NCBI RefSeq assembly: GCF_002313155.2
Contig: NZ_NWFK02000001.1
Coordinates: 1,364,001 to 1,428,000 of the forward strand
Reading direction: 5' to 3'
DNA from: Psychrobacter sp. FDAARGOS_221
GTDB lineage: Bacteria > Pseudomonadota > Gammaproteobacteria > Pseudomonadales > Moraxellaceae
DNA length: 64,000 bases
Shown: piece after piece, positions 1-8,079 of the stretch
Layout of the letters: every line of letters starts with the position of its first letter
Position numbering within the stretch: position 1 is the first letter of the stretch
Made by a program: the position numbers and the translations under genes
The notes under the pieces: model-generated
What the model saw: only the letters and a program-made list of their open reading frames with translations
Told to the model about the DNA's origin: nothing
Databases searched by the model: none

Positions 1-275
1 TCAGGCAGTACCTCACCCATCACTTGTGGCTTAACCGCTAACACCACGATATCAGCAGACTCAACCGCAACTTTCGGGTTGTCTGTTTCAGTATTGCCTT
101 TTGGATTAACCGTATTGATTCTCTTACTGCGAAATAAAGCACGCGTTTCTTCTGATGGGGCTGCAACCGTAATATCTGTTGGCTTGATGCCTCGACCAAT
201 TAGGCCACTGATTAAGGCTTGCGCCATGTTACCGCCACCGATAAAGCTGATTTTCTTTCCTTTTAACTCTGACAT
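1..275 (-). CDS. proC: Pyrroline-5-carboxylate reductase, N-terminal part (cut by window edge)
   Basis: Cytosolic enzyme of the last step of proline synthesis, reducing pyrroline-5-carboxylate with NAD(P)H. Only about the first 91 residues are in the window; the rest lies beyond the left edge. The protein opens MSELKGKKISFIGGGNMAQA, with the Rossmann glycine motif G-G-G-N-M-A followed by a second-strand region and a V-V-L-A-V-K-P-Q segment, which is typical of ProC. The ATG at 273-275 is chosen because it sits the normal short distance before the glycine motif. The next gene on the same strand, tilS, ends 140 bases upstream, so the two may or may not share a transcript. Confidence 0.93.
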   Translation of the reverse strand, partial: MSELKGKKISFIGGGNMAQALISGLIGRGIKPTDITVAAPSEETRALFRSKRINTVNPKGNTETDNPKVAVESADIVVLAVKPQVMGEVLP

Positions 276-415
276 GATTGCCTCATTTCGTTATTTAATA
301 TCGTATTTGTTTTAACTTGCCATTATTTTAGAAGAGTGGTTAGTGTATCACAACCTATATGACTATTCGTGTCACTGCCGCTAAGCGTTGATTACTCTCA
401 CTAAACACTCATTCG

Positions 416-2017
416 CTAACTATCTATATCCCTAATCTCAATATCGCTAACCAACTTCTGATTATCAACCAAAGTAGTCAGCGCTGCCAAAAATGGACTT
501 TGTAGCAATATAATTGCCTCTGGGGTAACTAAAAACAGTGGCGTTGAACTCGACACTTGATCTGATTCAGTCACTAAAGAACACAACACAACTGAAGCGC
601 GCTTAAAGCTGGGTTGCCCTATCGCTTGCAGCAGTTTTTTACCTGATTTACGGCCAACACGACCCGCTAACGACACCTTGATATCTCGAGGCAATGGCTC
701 AAAGCTGAGCTCAGCTGGTTTGAGGTGCATTAACTGGTTTAACAATACAGACGATAAACCAGTCATACCCTGTATATACCAATTAAATACAGAGTCTCCC
801 TTCCTCAACATTAATTGATCTATTGATTGAGCAGCGTTTAAAGGTAGTATTTGTTGTTCAATAGGCTGCTGTAGCCAATCTACCCACTGCTGACTGAGGC
901 GATACAGATGATTTTTGTATCGGCGAATTTGGTATTGCTGAGCGGCACTGTCCCAATACAAACAGCTTTGATGGTCAGGATTTTGACGACTGGCCAACTG
1001 CAATACTTGATCAACCAAGCGCTTAGGCGGCGATAAATCCTTTGCAGTTGGCGCCAGCCATGCATGTATCAGTGCCGACTGGCGAGCGCTTGAGAGTAGC
1101 TGTAATTTATCGATATCAAGAAGCGACTGCCAAGCGCTATTGCCCGCACAAACCTGTGACAGATCAGCGTGTGTTTGTTCATCGATAATAACTGCCGCGT
1201 CTTGCATTAACAGACCGGTTCGAGCGATGGCCGACTTAGCTTGTGGATAGCGCTGCGTAATGTGGGGCAATAACAGACTGCGAAGCCAAGCCCTATCATT
1301 TACCGTTTGTGGATAAGTTATGTTTTGCTGATGCGGCCCACTATCAAGCTCATCATGAATATCCGGTTTATTGATGAGTGGTTCATTAACTGGGGATTCA
1401 CTAATAAAGGGTTTATTAATTGAGTCACCGACAATATTGGTTGGGTCATCGATATAATCTAGCTGCTGAGCTTGCGCATACTCAGTAATTTGATCGCGGC
1501 TGACTGCTAGCCAAGGACGCCACAAAAAGATTTGTTTGTCGGCATGGCTTTTAGAGGTCCACGGCCGCATGCCACCAAGCCCTGTGACCCCTGCCCCACT
1601 AAACAGACGCATCAATATGGTCTCAACCTGATCGTCTTGATGGTGGCCAAGCATTAAGACATCATCGGCATTCATGACCTGCATCATGGCTTGGTAACGC
1701 GCGTTGCGTGCGCCTTGCTCACTTTTATCCTCTAAATCTAAGTTTAGCACCTGACAGTGCATGTGCTGCTTCTTTGCCCAGGTCATTACCTGCTGCGACC
1801 AAGCTGCATTGGCCTCTTGCATGCCATGATTGACATGTAACAGTTGTGGCAAAAAAGGCAGCTGCCCACTATAGAACAACTGCCGACATAAAATAGCCAG
1901 ACTTAACGAATCACGCCCACCGCTACACGCCAGCCACACCCGCTTACCGTTTAACGACTCAGCAAACTGATGAAAACTATCGAGCAAAGCATGGGTTAAC
2001 GCATCGGTGGGGGTCAT
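416..2017 (-). CDS. tilS: tRNA(Ile)-lysidine synthase
   Basis: ATP-dependent enzyme that converts C34 of the CAU-anticodon tRNA-Ile to lysidine, letting it read AUA. The PP-loop motif S-G-G-R-D-S is at residues 32-37, followed by the family segments HVNHGMQ (near 82) and HHQDDQVETILMRLFSGAG (near 125), then C-terminal TilS domains. At 533 residues it is longer than the usual 430-450. Part of the excess is a hydrophilic insertion at about residues 195-240, between DPTN and RAWLRSLLLP, where the DNA shows degenerate repeats of a TTAT/CATT-rich unit. The active-site residues are intact, so the gene should work. The ribosome site before the ATG is weak. Confidence 0.95.
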   Translation of the reverse strand: MTPTDALTHALLDSFHQFAESLNGKRVWLACSGGRDSLSLAILCRQLFYSGQLPFLPQLLHVNHGMQEANAAWSQQVMTWAKKQHMHCQVLNLDLEDKSEQGARNARYQAMMQVMNADDVLMLGHHQDDQVETILMRLFSGAGVTGLGGMRPWTSKSHADKQIFLWRPWLAVSRDQITEYAQAQQLDYIDDPTNIVGDSINKPFISESPVNEPLINKPDIHDELDSGPHQQNITYPQTVNDRAWLRSLLLPHITQRYPQAKSAIARTGLLMQDAAVIIDEQTHADLSQVCAGNSAWQSLLDIDKLQLLSSARQSALIHAWLAPTAKDLSPPKRLVDQVLQLASRQNPDHQSCLYWDSAAQQYQIRRYKNHLYRLSQQWVDWLQQPIEQQILPLNAAQSIDQLMLRKGDSVFNWYIQGMTGLSSVLLNQLMHLKPAELSFEPLPRDIKVSLAGRVGRKSGKKLLQAIGQPSFKRASVVLCSLVTESDQVSSSTPLFLVTPEAIILLQSPFLAALTTLVDNQKLVSDIEIRDIDS

Positions 2018-2155
2018 AGGCTATAAAACTATTGATTAGAAAGAGAGTGGTTTATTAGAAAAACAGCAGGACATTAGGACTATGCTGGATAAGAGGATTG
2101 TGGTGCGACATCGGATGCAGTCATTGCTCTGATAATATCATCGCGTCAGCTTAAC

Positions 2156-3310
2156 CTATTCAGAATAATAGGTCACCCGATTGTCTCTTAAAAATCCTGC
2201 CAGCCCCAACCCATAGCGTTGCGCCACACGTACCGCTGTGCTGGTCGGAGCAGACATGCCCACTAGCCAAGGTAGCTTTGAGCGCACCGCCTTTTGTACC
2301 AGCTCAATAGACAGCCTTGAGGTCATCACCACACAATCAATCTCTGCTTGCTGACGCAATTGCCAACCAATCAGCTTATCTAGTGCATTATGACGACCAA
2401 CATCTTCAAAGATATACAGCTGACCCTGATACAAAGTAGCGGCTGCATGCACCGCGCCGGTTAATTGGTGCGTGGTTTGCGCCGCATCGATTTGCTGACG
2501 CATAGACAATAGATAGTCCAGCTCTGGTCTATTAGTGATGGGTTTTTGATATTGACTCAAATCAGGTAGCGCTTGGCTAAGCCCTGTCATACCACACATA
2601 CCGCAGCCGGTTCGACCTGCCAGTTGCCGACGCTGTGCTTGAATACGTTGATGACTGCGCTGATTGAGGGTTAACTCAACCACATAGGCATCATAGTCTT
2701 GTAGCTGCTGCTGTAGTTGCTCAAGCGTTGGCGATTTATCAGCATCGTTAGGGCTAAACGCCTGCATATCTGATGCACTGGTTATCTGTGTTACTTCCCA
2801 ATCAAGCAAGTGTTGACTGCGCTCAATCAAACCTTCACTGAATAAAAAGCCCAACGCCAAATACTCAAGCTCACTGGGGCTCGCCATTAATACTGCATAA
2901 TGAATGCCGTTAATAACGATAGCAACTGCGGCTTCAACAGCCAGACTTTCAGTTAAACAAGTGGGGTCAAAATAGCCAGGTGCTTTCTTTACACTGCCCT
3001 CACCTGAATGCAGATCCAAGCCATTAGAATCGTGACTATCAACTAAAGCTTTTTGTTTAAGCACACTGCTTTGAGCAGGGTTTTGATGGCTGCTTGCTTG
3101 TTTTGAGCTGTTTACTTGTTTTAAGCTACTTGCTTTTTTTGAGTCGCTTGCCTTTTTTAAATAATCACGATGAATAAGATGTGAACGTGCCAGTAGTATC
3201 ACCGGCACATTTCGCTCTTCATCAGCTGCCGACACTGGCATTGATGTAGCCTCACCCTCTGGTGTTGGCTGTTGTTGCCGCTGCCTTGTATCGTGAGTGG
3301 TGGCTATCAT
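2156..3310 (-). CDS. fdhD: Formate dehydrogenase accessory sulfurtransferase FdhD
   Basis: FdhD passes sulfur from IscS to the bis-MGD molybdenum cofactor of formate dehydrogenases. The catalytic C-G-M-C-G loop is at about residues 234-238, followed by the conserved segments HAAATLYQG and FEDVGRHNALDKLIGW and a final TSRLSIELVQKA region. The ATG is separated by a single base from the stop of the upstream oxidoreductase, so the two genes are translationally close and form one operon. The protein is about 100 residues longer than usual: residues 1-110 are a low-complexity Ser/Lys/Gln-rich stretch with repeated KKASS/KQASS-like units. The true start could be internal, but the operon spacing favours this one. 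Confidence 0.93.
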   Translation of the reverse strand: MIATTHDTRQRQQQPTPEGEATSMPVSAADEERNVPVILLARSHLIHRDYLKKASDSKKASSLKQVNSSKQASSHQNPAQSSVLKQKALVDSHDSNGLDLHSGEGSVKKAPGYFDPTCLTESLAVEAAVAIVINGIHYAVLMASPSELEYLALGFLFSEGLIERSQHLLDWEVTQITSASDMQAFSPNDADKSPTLEQLQQQLQDYDAYVVELTLNQRSHQRIQAQRRQLAGRTGCGMCGMTGLSQALPDLSQYQKPITNRPELDYLLSMRQQIDAAQTTHQLTGAVHAAATLYQGQLYIFEDVGRHNALDKLIGWQLRQQAEIDCVVMTSRLSIELVQKAVRSKLPWLVGMSAPTSTAVRVAQRYGLGLAGFLRDNRVTYYSE

Positions 3311-3311
3311 C

Positions 3312-5621
3312 TTAGCCCCGCTCTAGCACCACAGTCACTGACTTGTAGGACGGAATATGCGAGTCAGGGGCATGACTGTCTAAATCCATCAAGTCATTAC
3401 ATTCAGGATAGTAAGCCGCAACCGCATTAGAAGCGATATCCATTGGTGTCAATACAAGCGGCCCTAAACGACGCGCGCCGCCCTGACTGTCTTGACGGGT
3501 GACGGTAATCTTGTCACCTTGTTGCCAACCCATACGCGCCATCTCATCAGGATGCATAAACAGCACGTCACGGCGTTTGGTCTGACGATAACGGTCTTCA
3601 TGGCCAAAGATAGTGGTATTAAACTGATCGTGACTACGCACGGAAGTGAACTGCCAAACCGCTTGCTGTGCGCCGCCTTGCTGTTGGCTATCACTGTCGT
3701 TACCACTCTTATGAGAGGTTGTGGTTTGCTGCATTTCTTTGGCGACATAAGTAATCGGATACTGCGGCACTTCAAATTGTGCTTTACCCGACGCGGTATG
3801 CCATTCATGATGACGTGCCGGATGATATAAATGAAAACCACGTTCATTCTCACGAATGCGCTTATTAAAGTCATCAAAACCATTGATGGCTTGCGCAATA
3901 TAATCACGCACTAGATCATAATCTTCACTCATGGCTTGCCAGTCAACACCGCTGTCTTCACCAAACAGATGTGTTGCCATACCGGCCACAATTTGAGCTT
4001 CCGACTTCAGCTGGTCACTGACTGGAGATAAAGTGCCGCGTGTCGGTACAATCTGACACATAGAGTCTTCAATCGTGGCAAATTGATTGCCTTTTGATGT
4101 AATTAGCTTTTCGGTACGGCTTAAGCACGGCAAGATAATATTATCGACACCAGGATATAACATGGTTTCGTTCAGCTTGGTAGCCACAAACACGTTCAGC
4201 TGATTATTGGTCAGTGCTTGCTGAATGGCGGTGCTGTCCGGCGCTGCCACTGAATAGTTACCACCCATACCAACAAAGGCTTTAATTTTACCTTGAACCA
4301 TTGCTTGGGCACCACGGACCACATCATAGCCGTGCTCGCGTGGCATTGGGCGGTTAAACACTTGCTCTAGGCTATCGAGCAGCGCTTTGGCCGGGCGCTC
4401 ATGGATGCCCATAGTACGATCGCCTTGGACGTTTGAGTGGCCACGTACTGGCGACGCACCTGCACCATCAACCCCTATCATACCCATTAGTAGTAATAGG
4501 TTGGTCACCATCGCCACGTTATCATCACCCTGTACGTGCTGAGTAATACCCATACCCCAGGTACAGATAGTGGCTGGACTGTCAGCAATCAATTTTGCCA
4601 GTTCAACAATTTCTGCTTGCGAAATACCGCAGCCCAGCTCAATGTCTTGCCACGTTTGATTTTGCACCCATGTCTTCAGCGCGTCATAACCTGAGGTATG
4701 CTGCTCAATAAAGGCTTTATTGACTTTGTCATTATCAATCAGCCATTTAGCCAGACCAGTTAATAACGCTGCATCACCGCCAATTTGAATTTGTATAACA
4801 TCATCGACCATGTCATCGCTTGAGCCTGCGACCATATGGGTGACTTTTTGTGGGTTTCTAAATCTTTGTAACCCCTGCTCACGCATCGGGTTGATAGAAA
4901 TAATTCGGCAGCCTTCACTGTGAGCATGCGCTAACATCTCCAGCATGCGCGGATGGTTAGTGGCTGGGTTTTGACCAAACATTAAAATCAGCTTGGCTTG
5001 TTCGAAATCTTCTAATACCACCGACGCTTTACCCACCCCAATTTGCTTAGATAACATCACTGAGGTTGGCTCGTGGCACATATTTGAGCAATCTGGCAAG
5101 TTGTTAGTGCCAAAATAACGCACAAACAGCTGATACATAAATGCCGGCTCATTGGTCACGCGACCAGAGGTATAAAATAGTGCTTCATCCGGCGATTGTA
5201 AGCTTTTTAGCTGCTCGGCAATACGCGCAAAAGCATTATCCCAACTAATAGGAACATATCGATCTTGCTTGGCATCATAATGCATTGGCTGAGCTAAGCG
5301 CCCTGCTTGCTCTAGCTCATAGCCTGACCAGCCTTGTAGCTCTTTTACTGAATGCTTGGCAAAAAAGGCAGCATCGGCTCGCTTAGTCATCACCTCACTG
5401 GCCAATACTTTAATGCCCGACTCACACACATCAATGCTTTTGTGGGTCTTGTGATCCGGCCATGCACAACCTGGACAATCAAAGCCGCCTTTGGGCTGAT
5501 TACTACTAAACACACTTGCGCTACCACGTAAGAATGCTTTGTAATCCATAAGAACACGGCTGGAATCGATTAAAGCAGACCAGCCAGCAGCGGGGTGATT
5601 ATAGACAGGTATCTTGCGCAT
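3312..5621 (-). CDS. FdhF/YdeP-family molybdopterin oxidoreductase (formate dehydrogenase-like alpha subunit)
   Basis: A 769-residue molybdopterin-guanine-dinucleotide oxidoreductase of the YdeP type. The N-terminus has the family signature GGFDCPGCAWPD (C49, C52). At the position of selenocysteine in E. coli FdhF there is a cysteine, C182, in the segment CSNMCHEP, so molybdenum is probably Cys-ligated. The middle carries LMFGQNPATNHPRMLEML and GVDGAGASPVRGHSNVQGDR, and the C-terminus a molydopterin-dinucleotide-binding domain. No iron-sulfur or diaphorase partner subunit is adjacent, only fdhD immediately downstream, which supports a need for cofactor sulfuration. E. coli YdeP is linked to acid resistance; the true substrate here is not known. 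An AAGGAT ribosome site precedes the ATG. Confidence 0.88.
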   Translation of the reverse strand: MRKIPVYNHPAAGWSALIDSSRVLMDYKAFLRGSASVFSSNQPKGGFDCPGCAWPDHKTHKSIDVCESGIKVLASEVMTKRADAAFFAKHSVKELQGWSGYELEQAGRLAQPMHYDAKQDRYVPISWDNAFARIAEQLKSLQSPDEALFYTSGRVTNEPAFMYQLFVRYFGTNNLPDCSNMCHEPTSVMLSKQIGVGKASVVLEDFEQAKLILMFGQNPATNHPRMLEMLAHAHSEGCRIISINPMREQGLQRFRNPQKVTHMVAGSSDDMVDDVIQIQIGGDAALLTGLAKWLIDNDKVNKAFIEQHTSGYDALKTWVQNQTWQDIELGCGISQAEIVELAKLIADSPATICTWGMGITQHVQGDDNVAMVTNLLLLMGMIGVDGAGASPVRGHSNVQGDRTMGIHERPAKALLDSLEQVFNRPMPREHGYDVVRGAQAMVQGKIKAFVGMGGNYSVAAPDSTAIQQALTNNQLNVFVATKLNETMLYPGVDNIILPCLSRTEKLITSKGNQFATIEDSMCQIVPTRGTLSPVSDQLKSEAQIVAGMATHLFGEDSGVDWQAMSEDYDLVRDYIAQAINGFDDFNKRIRENERGFHLYHPARHHEWHTASGKAQFEVPQYPITYVAKEMQQTTTSHKSGNDSDSQQQGGAQQAVWQFTSVRSHDQFNTTIFGHEDRYRQTKRRDVLFMHPDEMARMGWQQGDKITVTRQDSQGGARRLGPLVLTPMDIASNAVAAYYPECNDLMDLDSHAPDSHIPSYKSVTVVLERG

Positions 5622-5724
5622 GATGAATCCTTATTATTCTATTAAAAATATATCAGTAGATCGCAAAATCATACTTTATATTAATAGTATACAACTGCTC
5701 ACTTGCATTAGCACCTATCCTAAA

Positions 5725-5764
5725 CAAAAAAGAAACCTTCAACAGCATGACGCCATTGAAGGTT
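5725..5764 (-). terminator. Possible rho-independent terminator, minus strand
   Basis: Arms AACCTTCAA (5734-5742) and TTGAAGGTT (5756-5764) pair perfectly around a 13-base loop. Read on the minus strand the stem is followed by a T-rich run. It would stop transcripts coming from the AhpD side before the fdh operon. Confidence 0.55.
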
Positions 5765-5844
5765 ATAACCAGAGATATAAAACTGTGAATATTTTGGGTT
5801 AACCCAGATAGTGTTTAATAAAAATTACCTTTAATAAAAACTAC

Positions 5845-5922
5845 CCTAAAAACCCACAGTAGAATCAAAGGTTCTTAAACGTTGATAACGCTGTTCTACC
5901 AGCTCATCGACGTCAACTTGCT
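5845..5922 (-). pseudogene. Duplicate fragment of the accA 3' end
   Basis: These 78 bases match 7093-7170, the end of the intact accA gene, at 75 positions, including the stop codon and the last 25 or so codons (ending [11 protein letters not shown]). The match breaks off abruptly at 5923. There is no start or upstream accA sequence here, so it cannot make a functional product. It lies directly downstream of a cytochrome c remnant on the same strand. It is most simply the scar of a duplication or recombination followed by deletion. Confidence 0.85.
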
Positions 5923-5934
5923 CAGTTAAGATAC

Positions 5935-6104
5935 CGCCATGCACCCGTAAACCTTTCGTCTATACGCTCATGGGCATGTTATATTTCACAAACGCAGCCG
6001 CTTTATAAGTACGTGCCATACCCGCGCCAATATTAAACGACCCATCACCCCACAGTGGCGGAAATACGATATCACCACGATTGCCTTTTAAGCCCTCATA
6101 TCGT
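5935..6104 (-). pseudogene. Remnant of a c-type cytochrome gene (TsdA-like)
   Basis: Read from about 6104 down, this translates to RYEGLKGNRGDIVFPPLWG followed by DGSFNIGAGMARTYKAAAFV, KYNMPMSV and a stop. The order PPLWG, SFN-GAGMAR, and AAFVK-NMP is characteristic of diheme thiosulfate dehydrogenase (TsdA)-like cytochromes. No start codon, signal peptide or CXXCH heme site is present in the surviving piece, and the frame ends early. It is therefore a fragment. The family assignment rests on motif recognition alone. Confidence 0.65.
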
Positions 6105-6210
6105 TAAATCTTGGGTACAAAAAAACACCGACTACGTTTAAGTAATCGATGCTTGTTAAATTAGAGTTTAATGATAAATACTGTACTATGCTAATTAAGA
6201 CAGTTGCGAG

Positions 6211-6552
6211 TTACGCACTAAACTCTTCAAAAGCCGCCATCGCTTCAGCAGCATACATATAGCTTGGACCGCCGCCCATATAAACACAAACGCCTAAAGT
6301 TTCAGCGATTTCTTCACGTGTTGCACCCAACTTAATCAATGCTTTGGTATGAAACCCAATACATGCATCACAGCGCTGTGATACAGCAATCGCCAGTGCA
6401 ATAAGCTCTTTTTGTTTTTTATCCAACACCCCGTCGTTAGATACCGACTGCGCTAAACCTGAAAAAGCTTTGGTTGTCTCAGGAATACTCTTACCCAAAA
6501 TTGCTAAGTTTTTACTGACGTGACTGGTAATGTCTTTAAAAGATTTACTCAC
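6211..6552 (-). CDS. Carboxymuconolactone decarboxylase / AhpD-like protein
   Basis: A 113-residue single-domain protein of the CMD/AhpD family. The redox motif C-D-A-C is followed four residues later by histidine in QRCDACIGFHTKALIKLG, the arrangement of AhpD-like peroxidase partners. The following helix GATREEIAETLGVCVYMGG is also typical. The start is a GTG (6550-6552) preceded by a good GAGGAG site. The downstream side is the decayed cytochrome/accA patch, and a small membrane protein lies about 100 bases upstream on the same strand. A thiol-based antioxidant role is likely from the family; the partner is unknown. Confidence 0.88.
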   Translation of the reverse strand: MSKSFKDITSHVSKNLAILGKSIPETTKAFSGLAQSVSNDGVLDKKQKELIALAIAVSQRCDACIGFHTKALIKLGATREEIAETLGVCVYMGGGPSYMYAAEAMAAFEEFSA

Positions 6553-6651
6553 TGCTCTCTCCTCACTAAGCTAATTGAAAAAGATATTTGATTTAAGAAA
6601 TGGCTGAACTTAGCTTGGTTTTAATTTATTACCAAGACCTATCTGAGCAGC

Positions 6652-6837
6652 TTATTTCGTTTTGCAGGTACTCATCCCGAGTAAAGTATATAAAGGGCAG
6701 AAACGAGTCAGCCCTGTTACTAAAGGAATCAAGCCTACTGCTCCCCACCAACTACCATAGTAAATACCTAATCCAATAATGATAATACCGGCAATAATTC
6801 TTAAGGTCTTATCAGTGCTACCTATATTGGTTTTCAT
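6652..6837 (-). CDS. Small DUF2892 (YgaP-like) inner-membrane protein
   Basis: A 61-residue protein with the DUF2892 pattern: MKTNIGSTDKTLRIIAGIII at the start, two membrane segments (about residues 12-28 and 30-45), and the ending TRFCPLYTLLGMSTCK with conserved C-P-xx-T-L-G-x-x-T-C. In some bacteria this module forms the membrane tail of rhodanese proteins such as YgaP, but no rhodanese domain is attached or adjacent here. An AGGAG site sits seven bases before the ATG. It may be cotranscribed with the AhpD-like gene downstream. Function unknown beyond a possible link to sulfur or thiol chemistry. Confidence 0.85.
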   Translation of the reverse strand: MKTNIGSTDKTLRIIAGIIIIGLGIYYGSWWGAVGLIPLVTGLTRFCPLYTLLGMSTCKTK

Positions 6838-6983
6838 AAGTCACTCCTTTTTTTCAATATTAGTATATTAAAATTTAATATACTTTTATATATAATATAT
6901 TATCCGATAAATAAAAGCCAGTCTTATTCAAACTAAGTATTCGTTTAACTTATGGATAGAAGATAGTTGCTAAAATAAAAACA

Positions 6984-7015
6984 AAAAAAAGACAGGCATT
7001 TAGCCTGTCTTTTTA
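6984..7015. terminator. Rho-independent terminator (bidirectional)
   Basis: Arms AGACAGGC and GCCTGTCT flank the loop ATTTA, with A and T runs on either side. On the minus strand it would end the accA transcript, whose stop is at 7094, before the DUF2892 gene. Confidence 0.88.
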
Positions 7016-7093
7016 AATAGCTGTCTTTTTAAAAACCAACGTTTCGTTTCTTAGTAACACTGACAAGTCGTGAGTCAAAACCTCAGTGTTATC

Positions 7094-7891
7094 CTAAAAA
7101 CCCACAGTAGAATCAAAGGTTCTCAAACGTTGATAACGCTGCTCTACCAGCTCATCGACATCAACTTGCTTTAATTCTGCCAGTTGATCAGTAAGCAGCT
7201 GTTGTAGGTTATTCATGGTTAGCTTAGAATCTAAATGTGCGCCCTCACCTTCGTCGATGATGGCATCAATTAGACCCAACTGATAGAGGTTATCTGCGTT
7301 TAGCTTCAGCGCATCAGACGCTTCTGGTGCTTTTTCAGCAGTTTTCCAAAGGATAGAGGCACACCCTTCTGGTGAAATAACCGAGTAAATGCTGTTCTGT
7401 AGCATATTAACCTTATCACCAACACCAATCGCTAGTGCGCCGCCTGAACCACCCTCACCAATAATAGTAACGATAATCGGAGTTTTTAGACTACTAAAAG
7501 TCGCGATACTTTCAGCAATGGCTTGTGCTTGTCCACGCTCTTCGGCATCAACACCTGGATAAGCACCTTGGGTATCGACAAAGGTCATTACTGGCAGCTT
7601 AAAGCGCTCAGCCATTTTTACTAAGCGAATGGCTTTGCGATAACCTTCAGGATAAGCCATACCAAAGTTGTGGGCGATACGCTCTCGCGTGCTACGACCT
7701 CTGTGCTGGCCAATAATAACAACGGGCTCACCATTAAAACGGGCCAGTCCACCAATGACAGCTCTGTCATCAGCAAACGCTCGGTCGCCATGCAGCTCAT
7801 CAAATTCTGTAAACAATTGACCGACGTAATCTAAGAACAACGGTCGTTTGGCGTGTCTTGCTAAGCTGACGCTTTCCCATACTGCGCTCAT
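7094..7891 (-). CDS. accA: Acetyl-CoA carboxylase carboxyltransferase subunit alpha
   Basis: The alpha half of the carboxyltransferase that moves CO2 from carboxybiotin to acetyl-CoA, giving malonyl-CoA for fatty-acid synthesis; it works with AccD, not in the window. Crotonase-fold signatures are clear: [51 protein letters not shown] and [15 protein letters not shown]. At 265 residues it lacks the roughly 50-residue N-terminal helical arm of E. coli AccA, as is usual in Moraxellaceae, so it is not a truncation. The terminator at about 7000 follows. Its last 78 bases are repeated at 5845-5922. Confidence 0.95.
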   Translation of the reverse strand: MSAVWESVSLARHAKRPLFLDYVGQLFTEFDELHGDRAFADDRAVIGGLARFNGEPVVIIGQHRGRSTRERIAHNFGMAYPEGYRKAIRLVKMAERFKLPVMTFVDTQGAYPGVDAEERGQAQAIAESIATFSSLKTPIIVTIIGEGGSGGALAIGVGDKVNMLQNSIYSVISPEGCASILWKTAEKAPEASDALKLNADNLYQLGLIDAIIDEGEGAHLDSKLTMNNLQQLLTDQLAELKQVDVDELVEQRYQRLRTFDSTVGF

Positions 7892-8079
7892 AACATATCC
7901 TTAATCTTTATTATTAGAGTAGCTGAACCTTTTTATTATTACCTTTGAACTATTTATACTATTAAACGTTAAACTATTAAATGTTCACTATCAGTGTATT
8001 TATCACTGACTATTTTATTTTTTACTACTAACTATGCATACCTTAAGCTAAGCGCTCCACACGATGCGCTCATTTAACA

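Larger units (their letters stand above)
5622..6210. other. Gene-free stretch with decayed gene fragments
   Basis: About 590 bases between the YdeP-like gene and the AhpD-like gene hold no intact gene. Reading on the minus strand they contain, in order, a fragment of a cytochrome c gene, a duplicate of the accA tail, and a hairpin followed by T residues. The promoter of the fdh operon should lie in the left part, just right of 5621. A 62-codon frame on the plus strand here shows no family features. Confidence 0.6.

Noticed and set aside
5614..5802. A 62-codon plus-strand frame left of the decayed cytochrome fragment
   Set aside because: It overlaps the start of the YdeP-like gene and its promoter region and shows no family features.
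7094..7891. accA as a truncated pseudogene because it is 265 residues
   Set aside because: The catalytic domain is whole and short AccA proteins are normal in Moraxellaceae.
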